The notes: generated by a model from the sequence alone, not told the origin. A DNA stretch of 64,000 bases from Exiguobacterium mexicanum (GCF_005960665.1 NZ_CP040676.1:1622501-1686500); one strand, 5' to 3'; numbered from the stretch's first letter, positions 17,237 to 30,606 are shown. Program-made: numbers and translations.

Positions 17237-18925
17237 GTGGCATATGATGGATTAATGACATATCGTGTTGTAACAGAATTACAAGCTCTTGTCGGAGGGC
17301 GAATCAATCGCGTGCACCAACCGTATTCCCTCGACTTGATGATTCAAGTCCGATCGAACCGCCAAAGCGTCCAATTGCTCGTTTCGGCGAACGCGATGTA
17401 CGCGCGGCTCCAATTAACGGATAATCCGACCAAGAACCCGCAAGAACCCCCGATGTTTTGCATGATGCTCCGCAAACATATCGAAGGTGGCTTCATCACG
17501 GCGGTCGAACAAATCGGACGTGACCGTGTCATCGTCTTGTCGATTCGTTCACGAAACGAGCTCGGCGACGAAGAGAACAAGAAAGTGTATATCGAATTGA
17601 TGGGACGGCACTCGAACGTCGTGTTGACGAACGAGGACGGCAAGATTTTAGACGCGATCAAGCACTTGCCACCGTCACAGAACACGTACCGGACGATCAT
17701 GCCGGGCAGTGATTACTTATTGCCGCCGGCCCAAGACAAGTGCGACCCGTTGACAGAACGTGAGGCCGGCTTGAAGCGAATCGATTGGAATGCCGGAAAA
17801 CTTGATAAACAACTTGTCGCCAGTTTCGCAGGTCTGAGCCCGCAGATTGCACAAGAAATCGTCCATCGGGCCAAACTCCCGAACCGGGCGAGCATCGAAG
17901 AGGCGTTCATCGGTGTGATGGCCGACCTCGAAGGACCGTTCGTTTTCCAACAGCTCGCTTCCGGAAAAGAACGTTTCAGTCCGATCGTGCTCACGTCAGG
18001 AGAGATTACCGCCGAAGAACGCTACGAGACGAGCAAAGACGTCCTCGACCGCTTCTTCTATGAAAAAGCGAACCGGGACCGCGTCAAACAACAGGCGCAT
18101 GATGTCGAACGTTTGCTCAAGTCCGAGCTCGAGAAGAACATCTTGAAGCGGAAGCGTCTGCTCGACGACTTGAAGGCGACGGAACGGTCCGATGAGCTCC
18201 AAAAATACGGTGAACTGTTGACGACGTACTTGTTCCAACTTGAGAAAGGCATGACCGTCGCTCACGTCGTCGACTACTACGACGAAGAAGGCGGTATGAT
18301 CGACATTCCGCTCAATCCGCTCAAGACGCCAAACGAAAACGCACAAGCCTACTATAAGAAATACAACAAGTTGAAAGTCGCCAAAATCGAAGTGCAAAAG
18401 CAAATCGAATTGAACGACGCCGAGATTCACTATTTAGAGACGCTCGTCGCCCAACTCGATGTCGCCTCGCCGGCCGATATCGTCGAGATTCGGGAAGAGT
18501 TGGCCGAAGGCGGCTATATGAAACAACGAAGCCAAAAGAAAAAGCAGACGAAAAAAGTCACGCTCGAAGCGTATACGTCGTCGACGGGGACAGAGTTCTT
18601 CGTCGGGAAGAACAATACGCAAAACGATCATTTGACGTTCAAGTTCGCCCGCCGCGACGAGATTTGGCTCCACGTGAAAGACATTCCCGGTTCACACGTC
18701 ATCATCCGTTCGAGCGAGCCCGACGAGACGACGCTGCTCGAAGCCGCGACAGTCGCCGCCTACTTCTCGAAGGCCCGTGCCTCGAGCGGTGTGCCGGTCG
18801 ATTACACGAAAGCACGCTACGTGAAAAAGCCGAGCGGCGCCAAACCTGGATTCGTGATCTATACGGACCAGCAGACGGTGTACGTCACGCCGGATGAGCG
18901 ACTCGTCAAATCACTCCAGCAATGA
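17237..18925 (+). CDS. rqcH: Ribosome quality control protein RqcH (NEMF/FbpA family)
   Basis: 562 residues. The GTG at 17237 gives the family start MAYDGLMTYRVV, with AAAGG 11 bases upstream; earlier in-frame starts at 17225 and 17228 overlap that site. NFACT-N domain (~1-220, with the conserved MLRKHIEGG and IELMGRHSNVVL), helix-hairpin-helix (~195-215), two coiled coils (~260-435) and the NFACT-R domain (~440-560, FFVGKNNTQND, DEIWLHVKDIPGSHVIIR). RqcH binds stalled 50S-peptidyl-tRNA and adds alanine tails. It is monocistronic, divergent from gmk. Confidence 0.96.
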   Translation: MAYDGLMTYRVVTELQALVGGRINRVHQPYSLDLMIQVRSNRQSVQLLVSANAMYARLQLTDNPTKNPQEPPMFCMMLRKHIEGGFITAVEQIGRDRVIVLSIRSRNELGDEENKKVYIELMGRHSNVVLTNEDGKILDAIKHLPPSQNTYRTIMPGSDYLLPPAQDKCDPLTEREAGLKRIDWNAGKLDKQLVASFAGLSPQIAQEIVHRAKLPNRASIEEAFIGVMADLEGPFVFQQLASGKERFSPIVLTSGEITAEERYETSKDVLDRFFYEKANRDRVKQQAHDVERLLKSELEKNILKRKRLLDDLKATERSDELQKYGELLTTYLFQLEKGMTVAHVVDYYDEEGGMIDIPLNPLKTPNENAQAYYKKYNKLKVAKIEVQKQIELNDAEIHYLETLVAQLDVASPADIVEIREELAEGGYMKQRSQKKKQTKKVTLEAYTSSTGTEFFVGKNNTQNDHLTFKFARRDEIWLHVKDIPGSHVIIRSSEPDETTLLEAATVAAYFSKARASSGVPVDYTKARYVKKPSGAKPGFVIYTDQQTVYVTPDERLVKSLQQ

Positions 18926-18930
18926 GTTCA

Positions 18931-18959
18931 GACCACGTCACATGACGTGGTCTTGTTTG
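18931..18959 (+). terminator. rqcH terminator
   Basis: GACCACG(TCACATGA)CGTGGTC followed by TTGTTTG, six bases after the rqcH stop codon. Confidence 0.75.
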
Positions 18960-18995
18960 TGACTTGCATAGAAATCGATGCTTACTATCGCCTTC

Positions 18996-19100
18996 GCCGG
19001 CACCCTCCGTTCCTGGGGCGATGCGGATGCCTCCGCAGTGCGTACTGCACTTTACGGGGTCATCCTTGCATCGCTCTCCCCTAGGAGTTCGGGTGCCGGC
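18996..19100 (-). repeat. Structured element A (solo relative of the IS1182 module)
   Basis: A 105-nt element closed by a perfect 10-bp stem GCCGGCACCC/GGGTGCCGGC. On minus it shows helix 2 (GGGG + GCGATGC with GCATCGC + CCC), helix 3 (GGATG/CATCC), helix 4 (AGTGC/GCACT) and the conserved unpaired pieces ACTCCT, GACCC, TGCGG and AGGAACG. Its helices differ in sequence from those of elements B and C yet stay paired. It contains no credible coding frame. The region 18960-18995 upstream shows nothing else. Confidence 0.7.
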
Positions 19101-19171
19101 CCGGACATCGGTTGGTCCTGCTTCTTTTTGGTTTTCCTCTAATACGTAAAGATGAAAGATTGCTTGTCCGT

Positions 19172-19270
19172 GGCGCCGGAGACTCCTACAGGATAGCAAT
19201 CCGACGGAGACCCAGCAGCGACGCTAGTCGCGATGCGGCTCCGGGATTGCCTGTGGAAAGCGAAGGCGCC
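19172..19270 (+). repeat. Structured element B (solo relative of the IS1182 module)
   Basis: A 99-nt element closed by GGCGCC/GGCGCC, in the opposite orientation to element A. Helix 2 pairs ACAGG + GCAATCC with GGATTGC + CCTGT; helix 3 CGGAG/CTCCG; helix 4 GCGAC/GTCGC with loop GCTA. It is very close to the IS1182 module in the apical half (GAGACCCAGCAGCGAC and GTCGCGATGCGGCTC are shared) but diverged in the outer helices. The 71 bases separating it from A are bounded by CGGACA/TGTCCG and hold no gene. Confidence 0.75.
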
Positions 19271-19290
19271 TAAAGGACGAGCTCTCAATC

Positions 19291-19332
19291 AATCATAAAG
19301 CAAGGCCCCGTCGCCAAAACGGGGCCTTGCTT
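19291..19332 (-). terminator. Terminator of the DUF4097/FUSC pair
   Basis: A 14-bp stem AAGCAAGGCCCCGT/ACGGGGCCTTGCTT with a 7-base loop, starting inside the stop codon region of the membrane gene on minus. The following T-run is short (TTTATGATT). Confidence 0.7.
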
Positions 19333-20267
19333 CATTTCCGGTTATGTTTGAACGCTTCGAGCTGTTCATGATAGTCGAGCAAGTGCCCGTGTAAGATTTC
19401 AGAAACGGATAAATCCTCGTGCGGCAACGTGAACAGCGAATACGGCTTGTCACACGTGTAGAGGATGTCGTGATGATGCGCAAGGAGATATAAAAACTCG
19501 GATTCGAACGCCCGGCGTTCTTCCTCACCCATCAATAATAGTGCCTCGCGGTGTTCGGCGAGACTCTCGAGCAACAAGACGAGCTTGTCCTCAAGGTGAA
19601 TCAATAGACGATACTGTTTGATCGTCAAATGCTTCAATGTCACGTTCGTCACTTTCATGTCTTCTTGGAGCATCATGTGCAGCTCCTGATGCCCGAGGAT
19701 GCGGGCCCGCGTCTCGAGCAATTCTGATGGGGATCCGACAAGTTCACGCCAATGGTGAAACATGTAGGCCGATGTCTTTCGAATCTCATTGAGCAACCGA
19801 TCTTCATAACGAGGCGGCAGGAACGCATAGTTCACTCCGAGTGAGACGAAAACACCGACGGCCGTCAAAAGCGAACGGGTCCACGCATAATGGAAGAAGT
19901 CGGTCGTCGGGTTCTCGAGCATGAGCACGATTGCGAACGCCGCGTACGTCGACATGTGTGTCTTATCGAACGTCGTGTTGAGCGTGAGCGCCACGATGAC
20001 GGCGAGCCCGATCGAGATCGGGTTGACTCCGAACGCGTAGACGATCAAGAGACCGCACATGAGCCCGACAATCGTCCCGAAGATTCGACTGAAGACGATA
20101 TTTGATGACCGTTTCACGGTCGGTTGCATCGCGACGACGGCCGCGATAGCCCCCATGCCTGAATAGATGCCAAACACGTACCACGACAAGGCAATCGTGA
20201 TGGCGACGGCAATCCCCGTCTTTAATGTCCGGAGTCCGACTTTAGGGATGTAACGTTTGTTGATCAT
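19332..20267 (-). CDS. Aromatic acid exporter-like (FUSC/ArAE) membrane protein
   Basis: 311 residues. The N-terminal half (~10-150) holds five or six hydrophobic helices and the signature GMGAIAAVVAMQPTVKRSSNIVFSRIFGTIVG, typical of the ArAE_1 (DUF939) family. The C-terminal half (~155-311) is a soluble, helix-rich domain. Relatives are annotated as aromatic acid exporters, but substrate and direction are unproven. Its ATG overlaps the stop of the upstream gene by four bases, so the two are one unit. Confidence 0.8.
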   Translation of the reverse strand: MINKRYIPKVGLRTLKTGIAVAITIALSWYVFGIYSGMGAIAAVVAMQPTVKRSSNIVFSRIFGTIVGLMCGLLIVYAFGVNPISIGLAVIVALTLNTTFDKTHMSTYAAFAIVLMLENPTTDFFHYAWTRSLLTAVGVFVSLGVNYAFLPPRYEDRLLNEIRKTSAYMFHHWRELVGSPSELLETRARILGHQELHMMLQEDMKVTNVTLKHLTIKQYRLLIHLEDKLVLLLESLAEHREALLLMGEEERRAFESEFLYLLAHHHDILYTCDKPYSLFTLPHEDLSVSEILHGHLLDYHEQLEAFKHNRK

Positions 20268-21094
20268 TTAAGTTCGACCTTTCCTGTCTCGGAAATGAGT
20301 TCGATATTCGGTCGGTTCGAGTTCGACAGATGATACACGCCGCCCCCGATTTCCTTGAACCGCTCGGATGCTGTCACGTTGCCGGACGTGGTGACGTTCA
20401 CTTGTCCGGTCGCATTGCGCGGCTCGTAGGCGAGCGTCCCAGCCTCGGTCTGAACCGTCAAGCTTTGATTGACGACGATGTCACCCACGGCCGCATTCCG
20501 ATAGGAGCGGATATTTCCCGTGACGACCCGGACGGTCTCTAGTGTCGCATCACTCCGCGTCTCGACACGAAGTCGATCACTTTCGAGTTTCTTTACATTG
20601 ACTGCGTTCGCCTCCAAGATGATCGTCTTGGCGATCAATCCTTGTCCCGTCACTTGCTCGGCCTCGACATCGATTGACGTCATCGAGCTCGGCAAGGCGA
20701 CGCGAATTTTATAGCGGGACGGCTCATCGCTCGCCCGGCTGCCGAATTGACTCAGCTGGCCATACCGCTCGACGACCGAGATTGTGTCGCCGACCGACTT
20801 GACTTTGATGCGACGCTCTTTCGAGTTCGTCTGCAACACGTCAATCTGAACCTTCTCATTCGTGCTCCGAACAAATTCGACGTTGCCATGCGCTGTCTCG
20901 AGCCGAAGCCTCTTCATCTGGTATCGGTCCTCGTACGTGTCCCCGAGTGCCAACACATGGCTGAATAAGAATAAATTCAAGAAAAAAATGAGGGGCAAGA
21001 CGGTGAGGACGAGTCCGAACGCGATTTTACGATGTTTCGGGATCGCTTGAAAGCGAGCTTTCAAGGACTTTCCCTTCATTCTAGAATACGCCAT
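20264..21094 (-). CDS. DUF4097-type membrane-anchored beta-helix protein
   Basis: 276 residues from the ATG at 21094, which has AAAGGAG six bases upstream; an ATG two codons earlier touches the ribosome site. A positively charged N-terminus and one TM helix (~25-50) are followed by a beta-strand-rich region (~57-276) of short repeated strands (LRLETAHGNVEF ... TIILEANAVNVKKL ... LTVQTEAGTLAY), the pattern of DUF4097/DUF4098 domains. It is probably outside the membrane. Function is unknown; this family often accompanies envelope-stress genes. Confidence 0.75.
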   Translation of the reverse strand: MAYSRMKGKSLKARFQAIPKHRKIAFGLVLTVLPLIFFLNLFLFSHVLALGDTYEDRYQMKRLRLETAHGNVEFVRSTNEKVQIDVLQTNSKERRIKVKSVGDTISVVERYGQLSQFGSRASDEPSRYKIRVALPSSMTSIDVEAEQVTGQGLIAKTIILEANAVNVKKLESDRLRVETRSDATLETVRVVTGNIRSYRNAAVGDIVVNQSLTVQTEAGTLAYEPRNATGQVNVTTSGNVTASERFKEIGGGVYHLSNSNRPNIELISETGKVELK

Positions 21095-21158
21095 ACACAT
21101 CTCCTTTATTAACTGCTTTCCCTATTCTAACACGTTCAGTATGCCATGTTACCAATTG

Positions 21159-21187
21159 AAAAAGAATCCGCCCGGAGGTGGATTCTT
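21159..21187 (-). terminator. pyr operon terminator
   Basis: On minus, AAGAATCC-A-CC / GG-G-GGATTCTT with loop TCCG, then TTTTTC, 12 bases beyond the pyrE stop. Confidence 0.85.
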
Positions 21188-21198
21188 AGAAAGGTAGA

Positions 21199-21808
21199 TT
21201 ACGATGTGACACGAGCGCTCCAACCTGTCGGATCATTCCGCCAGTCACGTAAAGTAGCAGCCTCTTCTTTACTGATGATGCGCTTCTTGACGGCGACGTC
21301 GAGCACATCCAACAGTGTGATTAGCGCGTGCGCAGTGAAACCGGAGTCCAACAAATTGATGTGAAGACGGCTCAGACTGTAGGAAAAGATCGCTTGAATC
21401 TTGATCACTTCCCCGCCCGCTTTCTGGATCGCTTTGGCGGCCTCGATGCTCGATGAACCGGTCGACAACAAATCTTCAATCACGACGACACGAGCGCCAG
21501 GCTCGAACCGACCTTCGATTTGATTCCCTTTCCCATGTCCTTTCGCACTCGAACGGACGTAGACGAGCGGCAAGCCGAGCCGGTCGGCGACAAGCGTCGC
21601 ATGAGGAATTCCCGCTGTCGCTGTCCCGGCGATGACATCGGCGTTGAGCGGACGGATCGCTTCGACGAGCGCATCGATGATGAGATTGCGGACATCAGGA
21701 TAGCTGAGCGTCAAACGGTTGTCACAATAAATCGGACTCTTCATCCCGCTCGACCATATATACGGGTTCTCGGGAGAAAGGGTCACGGCCTCGATCTGTA
21801 ATAAAGCT

Positions 21809-21825
<17 letters not shown>
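21199..21825 (-). CDS. pyrE: Orotate phosphoribosyltransferase
   Basis: 208 residues from the ATG at 21825, preceded by GGAG; the frame is open further upstream but that part overlaps pyrF without a start site. PRPP motif VVVIEDLLSTGSSS (113-126) and the catalytic loop RSSAKGHGKGNQIEG (91-105). It makes OMP from orotate. It overlaps pyrF by 17 bases and is the last gene of the pyr operon. Confidence 0.97.
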
Positions 21826-24126
<2,301 letters not shown>

Positions 24127-24130
<4 letters not shown>

Positions 24131-27100
24131 ACGGTCACCCCGAATGTCTTGAACTCCGGCAAACTCGTTGTTTGGAACGACAGGCTCTCGATGACTTGGA
24201 GCAGCGCCTTAACCGTATCGAGCGACGTCAGACAGAGCACGCCTTGCTCGGCCGCGGCCCGACGGATGATGAACCCGTCTTTCGTCGCGAGGGCGTCACG
24301 CGTCGTCGTGTTCAAGACGATGTCGACTTCTCCTCGTTCGATGACGCTCAGCATCGTCTCACCAGACTCATTGATCTTCCCGACCGGATGGACCGGTAGG
24401 CCGTCTGCTGAGAGCGCCTGCGCCGTACCGGACGTGGCCATCAGGCGGAATCCGAGTCGATTGAAACGGCGGGCGATGTCGAGCGCCTCTTCCTTGTCTT
24501 GGTCGGCGACCGTCAATAGGACGTTCCCTTTCAAGGCGATCGTCATGCCGGCGGCGACGAGCCCTTTATACAGTGCTTTTTCGAGCGTACGGTCTGTCGC
24601 CATGACTTCACCGGTCGATTTCATTTCCGGCCCGAGCGACGGATCGACTTCTTTTAATTTCGCGAAACTGAACACTGGCACTTTGACCGAAATCGCGTCC
24701 GCTTCTGGATGCAGGCCGGTCCCTAACCCTAAATCTTTCAGACTCGTCCCGAGAATCGTCTGCGTGGCGATGCGCGCAATCGGCAGGCCCGTCACTTTCG
24801 AGATGAATGGGACGGTCCGGCTCGCCCGCGGGTTGACCTCGATGACATATAAGTCGTCCGCGTAGACGAACTGGATATTGAGCAACCCTTTGATTCGGAA
24901 CGCCTTGGCGAGTTTAATCGTGTAGTCGACGACTTTTTCTTTCAATGCCTCACTCAATCGTTGCGGCGGATACACGGCGATCGAGTCACCCGAGTGGACG
25001 CCGGCCCGTTCGATATGTTCCATGATGCCCGGGATATAAACGTCGGTCCCGTCACAGATGGCATCGACTTCAATCTCGATGCCCGTCAAGTAGCGGTCGA
25101 TGAGGACGGGACGGTCTTTCGAGGCGACGACGGCGTGGCGCATATACCGTTCGAGCTCCGAGCGCTCATAAACGATTTCCATCGCCCGGCCGCCGAGGAC
25201 GTATGATGGGCGGACGAGTACCGGATAGCCAAGCATATCGGCGCAAGCGACGGCCTCTTCGACCGTGACCGCCGTCTTGCCCGGCGGTTGGGCGAGTTGT
25301 TCGGCCGAGAGCGTCGCTTCGAACGCTTTCCGGTCTTCGGCGCGGTCGATATCTTCAAGCGACGTCCCTAAAATTTGGACCCCTTCCGCTTCGAGCGAGG
25401 CCGCCAAGTTGATCGCCGTCTGACCGCCGAACTGGACGATGACGCCGAGCGGCTGTTCGTTGCGGATGACCTCGAGCACGTCTTCGGTCGTGAGCGGTTC
25501 GAAGTAGAGCCGGTCCGAGATCGAGAAGTCGGTCGACACCGTCTCCGGGTTATTGTTGATGATGATCGCTTCGTAGCCTGCGTCACGGATCGTCTGGATC
25601 GAGTGGACGGTCGCGTAGTCGAATTCGACACCTTGCCCGATCCGGATCGGTCCCGAACCGAGGACGAGAATCGATGGTTTGTCCGTCTTCACGGCCTCGT
25701 TCTCGACTTCGTACGTCCCGTAAAAGTATGGTGTCTCCGAAGCGAACTCGGCCGCACACGTGTCGACCATCTTATACACCGGGCGGATGCCCCAGTCGTT
25801 CCGAAGCGATGTCACCGTCTCCACAGTCTCATTCGTGATTCGGGCGATCATCTTATCGCTGAAGCCGAGACGTTTCGTCTCGATGAGGCGTTCTTTCGAA
25901 AGCGGCTCATGCTGAAGCGTCTCTTCTTGTTGCCAAATCCGAGCGAGTTTCGATAAGAAGAAACGATCGATTTTTGTCAGCTCATGCAACTGTTCTGTCG
26001 AGTAGCCGCGGCGGAGCGCCTCATAGAGCATCCACAACCGCTCATCCGTCGGTGTCGTCAGTTCGCGGTCGAGCTCCGCGGTGCTGAGTTGCGCGAGGCG
26101 TGGCACGGCCAAGTCTTCTGTCCCGAGTTCGAGCGAACGGACGGCCTTCAAGAGTGCTTCTTCCAAGTTACGGCCGATCGCCATCACTTCCCCGGTCGCT
26201 TTCATCTGCGTGCCGAGGCGACGATCAGCCGTCTCGAACTTATCAAAGGCGAAGCGCGGAATTTTAGCGACGACATAGTCGAGCGCCGGTTCGAACGAGG
26301 CGTAACTCGTCTCCGTCACCGGGTTCTTCAGTTCTGACAACTTGTATCCGACCGCCACTTTCGCAGCCAGCTTGGCGATCGGGTACCCCGTCGCTTTCGA
26401 GGCGAGCGCCGAACTGCGCGAGACACGCGGATTGACCTCGATGACGTAATACGTGAAGCTGTCCGGGTCGAGAGCGAATTGGATGTTACATCCGCCTTCG
26501 ATGCCGAGGGCGCGGATGATGTCGAGTGAGACGCTGCGAAGCATCTGATAGTCGCGGTCAGACAGTGTTTGTGTCGGTGCGAAGACGATCGAGTCGCCCG
26601 TATGGACCCCGACCGGATCAAAGTTTTCCATCGCACAGACGATGATTGCCTGGTCGCTCGAATCGCGCATCACTTCATACTCGACTTCTTTCATGCCAGC
26701 GATCGATTTTTCGAGCAACACTTGTGTCACCGGGCTCGCTTTCAGTCCCGATTCGACGAACTGCTCAAATTCATTCCGGTCATGGGCGATCCCGCCACCG
26801 GTTCCTCCGAGTGTGTACGCCGGACGGATGATGATTGGGTAGCCGATCCGTTCCGCAAAGCCCCAAGCCGACTCGAGTGACTGCACGATCTCGCTTTCCG
26901 GGACCCCGTGCCCGAGTTTATACATGAGGTCGCGGAACTGTTCCCGGTCCTCAGCCTGTTCGATGGCCGATAATTTCGTCCCGAGCAATTCGACGCCGCA
27001 ATCTTCAAGCACGCCGCGGCGGTCGAGTTCCATCGCCAAGTTGAGGCCGGTCTGGCCGCCGAGTGTGGCGAGGAGCGCGTCCGGACGTTCTTGACGGATG

Positions 27101-27330
27101 ATCCGCTCGACGAACTCCGGTTCGAGCGGTTCGATGTAGACGCGGTCCGCCGTCGTCGGGTCGGTCATGATCGTGGCCGGGTTCGAGTTGACGAGGATGA
27201 CCTCGTATCCTTCTTCTTTCAAGGCAAGACACGCCTGGGTACCAGCATAGTCAAATTCTGCCGCCTGTCCGATGACGATCGGGCCGGATCCGATTACAAG
27301 GATTTTCTGAATATCTGGTCGTTTTGGCAT
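24127..27330 (-). CDS. carB: Carbamoyl phosphate synthase large subunit (pyrimidine-regulated)
   Basis: 1,067 residues, the normal length. It has two homologous ATP-grasp halves, each with GSGPI.IGQ..EFDY (start and ~555), an oligomerisation domain between them, and a C-terminal allosteric MGS-like domain (~930-1060). It makes carbamoyl phosphate from bicarbonate and ammonia passed from CarA. Placement in pyr marks it as PyrAB. It begins one base after the carA stop. Confidence 0.98.
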
Positions 27331-27331
27331 G

Positions 27332-28414
27332 TCACATTCCTACTTTCTGTTTGTTTTCTTGGACGATCTGCATGAAGCGGTCAAATAAGTCGTTGGCGTC
27401 ATATGGACCCGGTGCCGCTTCCGGATGGTATTGGACCGAGAACGTCGGATGATGCAAGTGCTTCACCCCTTCAACCGTGCCATCGTTGACGGCGCGATGC
27501 GTGACGACGAGTCCGGTCGTCGCGAGTGATGCCTCATCGACCGCGTAGCCGTGGTTTTGGGATGTGATTGTCACCGCGCCGGTCTCAAGTTCGAGCACCG
27601 GATGGTTGGCGCCGCGATGGCCGAACGGGAGTTTGAACGTATTGGCCCCGCTCGCGAGTGCGATCAACTGATGGCCGAGACAAATTCCGAAAATCGGCAA
27701 CACCGGCATGAGGCGCTCGATGAGCGGCAACGCCGTCGGGACGTCTTTCGGGTCCCCCGGTCCGTTCGACAGCATGACGCCATCCGGTTCATAGCGCATC
27801 ACTTCGTCGGCCGTCACGTCGTGCGGCAAGACGACGACTTCACAGTCGCGCTTCACGAGTTCACGCATGATGCCGAGCTTCGCACCGAAGTCGATGAGGG
27901 CGATACGCGGCCCGCGGCCCGTGCTGACATACGCCCGCTTTGTCGAGACGCGCTCGACTTGATCGGTCGGAAGAAGGACGTCAAAGCGATCCTGGACCGA
28001 TGCCCACGTCGATTCCCCATCGACCATGACGCCGCGCATGACGCCACGTGAGCGGAGATGACGCGTCAACATCCGCGTGTCGACCCCTGCTAGACCTGGG
28101 ATATTGAAGCGGAGAAGCGTATCGCTGAGCGTTGCGGTCGACCGGAAGTTTGAAGGCAAATCGCACACTTCTTTCACGATGAGTCCTTTCGCCATCGGCA
28201 CAGTCGTCTCAAAATCTTCCCGGTTGACGCCGTAATTGCCGATCAACGGGTTCGTCAGCACGATGAGCTGGTCGCAGTACGATGGGTCCGACAACATCTC
28301 CTGATACCCGGTCATCCCGGTCTGAAAGACGACTTCCCCGATCGTCTCGACGTCTGCACCGAATGCTGTTCCTACAAATGAAGTGCCGTCCTCAAGCCAT
28401 AATGTTCGTTTCAT
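27332..28414 (-). CDS. carA: Carbamoyl phosphate synthase small subunit
   Basis: 360 residues. The N-terminal CPSase_sm_chain domain, then a class I glutamine amidotransferase with C245 (GICLGHQ), H330 and E332 (QYHPEA). It supplies ammonia to CarB. It overlaps pyrC by 23 bases. Confidence 0.98.
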   Translation of the reverse strand: MKRTLWLEDGTSFVGTAFGADVETIGEVVFQTGMTGYQEMLSDPSYCDQLIVLTNPLIGNYGVNREDFETTVPMAKGLIVKEVCDLPSNFRSTATLSDTLLRFNIPGLAGVDTRMLTRHLRSRGVMRGVMVDGESTWASVQDRFDVLLPTDQVERVSTKRAYVSTGRGPRIALIDFGAKLGIMRELVKRDCEVVVLPHDVTADEVMRYEPDGVMLSNGPGDPKDVPTALPLIERLMPVLPIFGICLGHQLIALASGANTFKLPFGHRGANHPVLELETGAVTITSQNHGYAVDEASLATTGLVVTHRAVNDGTVEGVKHLHHPTFSVQYHPEAAPGPYDANDLFDRFMQIVQENKQKVGM

Positions 28415-29672
28415 CGAATCTCCCCTTATATACGATTTTTCCAGCCGCGATCGTCATGACCGGCCAGCCTACCAGTTTCATCCCCGCGAACGGTGTGTTT
28501 TTTCCTTTCGAGCGGAATGTCGTCGGATCGACCACTTGCTCCGTCTCCGTATCGATGAGGGCAAAGTCTGCCGCCCGTCCAACTTCAATCACACCGTACG
28601 GTAACCCGAACACGTCGCTCGGACGTTTCGTCATCCAGTCGATGAGCGCCGCTTCTTCCATCTGACCCGTCTTGACGAACGTCGTGTACAAGAGCGGGAA
28701 CGCTGTCTCGAATCCGGTGATGCCAAACGGGGCCCGTTCCATGCCGGCCGCTTTTTCTTCGGCCGTGTGCGGGGCGTGGTCCGTCGCGATCATATCAATC
28801 GTCCCGTCGAACAAGCCTTCAAGGAGCGCCTCACGGTCGTCACGGCTCCGGAGCGGCGGATTCATTTTAAAGTTTGGGTCGAGGCCCGGGATATCGTCTT
28901 CACAGAGGACGAGGTGATGCGGTGTCACTTCGGCCGTCACCCGGATGCCGGCTCGTTTGGCGTCGCGGATGACACGTACCGACTGTCGTGACGAGACGTG
29001 GCAGACGTGATAGTGACAGCCCGTCTCTTCGGCAATCAAGACGTCACGGGCGATATGGATGCTTTCGGCGAGGCTCGGGATGCCTTGGATGCCGTGTTCT
29101 TCACTGAACCGGCCTTCATGGACCGAACCGGCCTTGAGCGTATTGTCCTCGCAGTGGGCGACGACCGCCTTATCGAGACGTTTCGCTTCCCGCATCGCCT
29201 CACGCATCATCGCCGCCGATTGGACGCCGACGCCGTCATCGGTGAACGCGAACGCATCTGCGAGCGAAGCCATGTCGACTTGTTCGGTGCCGAGCTGTCG
29301 TTTCGTGATGGCGGCGTATGGAAGGACGCGTACGCTTGCGTCTTGCTCGATTTTAGCCAGGAGCTGGTCCATCGTCGCCCGGTCGTCCGGGACGGGACGT
29401 GTGTTCGGCATGGCGCAGATTGTGGTGAACCCGCCGGCCGCAGCCGCCTCGGTCCCCGTTTTGATCGTCTCTTTCTTCTCCCCGCCCGGCTCGCGCAAAT
29501 GAACGTGGACATCGACGAGCCCCGGAATGAGGAGCTTCCCTGTCGCATCGATCACTTCATGTCCTTCGGTCGTACCGTCATAGTCGATCGAGCGGATTTC
29601 GCCGTCCTCGATCAATAGATTCGTCGTCCGTTTCGTGTTCCCGTCATACCAAGTTGCGTGTTGAAGTATCAT
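28392..29672 (-). CDS. pyrC: Dihydroorotase
   Basis: 426 residues, type I (long) dihydroorotase. Metal ligands H56 and H58 in [12 protein letters not shown]-rich VSSRQSV region and ATDHAPHT near residue 305. It cyclises carbamoyl aspartate. Its ATG overlaps the pyrB stop by four bases. Confidence 0.97.
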   Translation of the reverse strand: MILQHATWYDGNTKRTTNLLIEDGEIRSIDYDGTTEGHEVIDATGKLLIPGLVDVHVHLREPGGEKKETIKTGTEAAAAGGFTTICAMPNTRPVPDDRATMDQLLAKIEQDASVRVLPYAAITKRQLGTEQVDMASLADAFAFTDDGVGVQSAAMMREAMREAKRLDKAVVAHCEDNTLKAGSVHEGRFSEEHGIQGIPSLAESIHIARDVLIAEETGCHYHVCHVSSRQSVRVIRDAKRAGIRVTAEVTPHHLVLCEDDIPGLDPNFKMNPPLRSRDDREALLEGLFDGTIDMIATDHAPHTAEEKAAGMERAPFGITGFETAFPLLYTTFVKTGQMEEAALIDWMTKRPSDVFGLPYGVIEVGRAADFALIDTETEQVVDPTTFRSKGKNTPFAGMKLVGWPVMTIAAGKIVYKGRFDETNIMA

Positions 29673-30574
29673 AATTGTCCCCCTAATGCTCGATTTAAAA
29701 TGGCCATCCGGGCGTAAACGCCGTTCGTCATCTGTGGAAAGATCCTCGACTTCGGATGTTCAATCAAACTGCCGGCGATCTCGACGTCACGGTTGACCGG
29801 TGCCGGATGCATGATGATCGCTTGCCCTTTCATTCGGTCGACGCGTTCGGGCGTCAACCCGTAGCGCGCATGATAATCTCCTTTCGAGAAGATGTCGCCC
29901 ATGATGTGGCGTTCGTGCTGGACGCGGAGCAGCATGACGACGTCACAGTCCGCTAACACATCGTCGAGGTCCCGATGTTCGAGCCCCATCGACTCGTCCC
30001 ACCAAGAGGCGGGGCTGCAGCCGACGACGTTCGCCCCCAGGCGTTTCAATACGCTTGCGTTCGAACGTGCGACGCGGCTATGGACGAGGTCGCCGCAGAT
30101 GGCGATGTTCAACCCTTCGAATGTCTTGAACTCTTCAAAGATCGTGACGAGGTCTAACAGTGACTGCGAGGGGTGCTCCCCGCTCCCGTCACCGCCGTTC
30201 AACACCGGGATGTTCAACTTTTCAACGAGTTCATGGTAATAGCCCGACTCCGGGTGGCGGATGACGAGGGCATCGACCCCGATTGCCTCGAGCGTCTTGC
30301 ACGTGTCGTACAGCGTCTCGCCTTTCGTCACCGATGACGTCGCCACGTCGAACGGAATCTCTTGTACTTTCAAGTGCCGTTCGGCCATTTGAAACGAATT
30401 TTTCGTTCGCGTCGAGTTTTCAAAGAACAAGTTCGCGACCGTCTTGCCGTCGAACAAGGGTGGCATGTCCCCTTGTTTGTAGCGTAGCGACTCCTCGATC
30501 AATCCCATGATCTCGTCGAGCGAGAGCGTATCCAGACTGACAAAATGCTTCGGTTGTTGTTTGATTAAGTTCAT
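29669..30574 (-). CDS. pyrB: Aspartate carbamoyltransferase
   Basis: 301 residues from the ATG at 30574, with AAAGGAGGAG upstream; the frame extends back through the leader without a start site. Carbamoyl phosphate loop FENSTRT (51-57) and [11 protein letters not shown] near residue 260. No regulatory chain gene is present, as in Bacillus. Expression is gated by the PyrR-controlled terminator just upstream. Confidence 0.97.
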   Translation of the reverse strand: MNLIKQQPKHFVSLDTLSLDEIMGLIEESLRYKQGDMPPLFDGKTVANLFFENSTRTKNSFQMAERHLKVQEIPFDVATSSVTKGETLYDTCKTLEAIGVDALVIRHPESGYYHELVEKLNIPVLNGGDGSGEHPSQSLLDLVTIFEEFKTFEGLNIAICGDLVHSRVARSNASVLKRLGANVVGCSPASWWDESMGLEHRDLDDVLADCDVVMLLRVQHERHIMGDIFSKGDYHARYGLTPERVDRMKGQAIIMHPAPVNRDVEIAGSLIEHPKSRIFPQMTNGVYARMAILNRALGGQL

Positions 30575-30606
30575 GTTCGTCTCCTCCTTTTGTGTGAAGG
30601 CAAAGA

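Noticed and set aside
18926-19331. A small gene on either strand between rqcH and the FUSC gene
   Set aside because: The open frames (61 and 97 codons) run through the palindromic elements and have no ribosome site or plausible composition.
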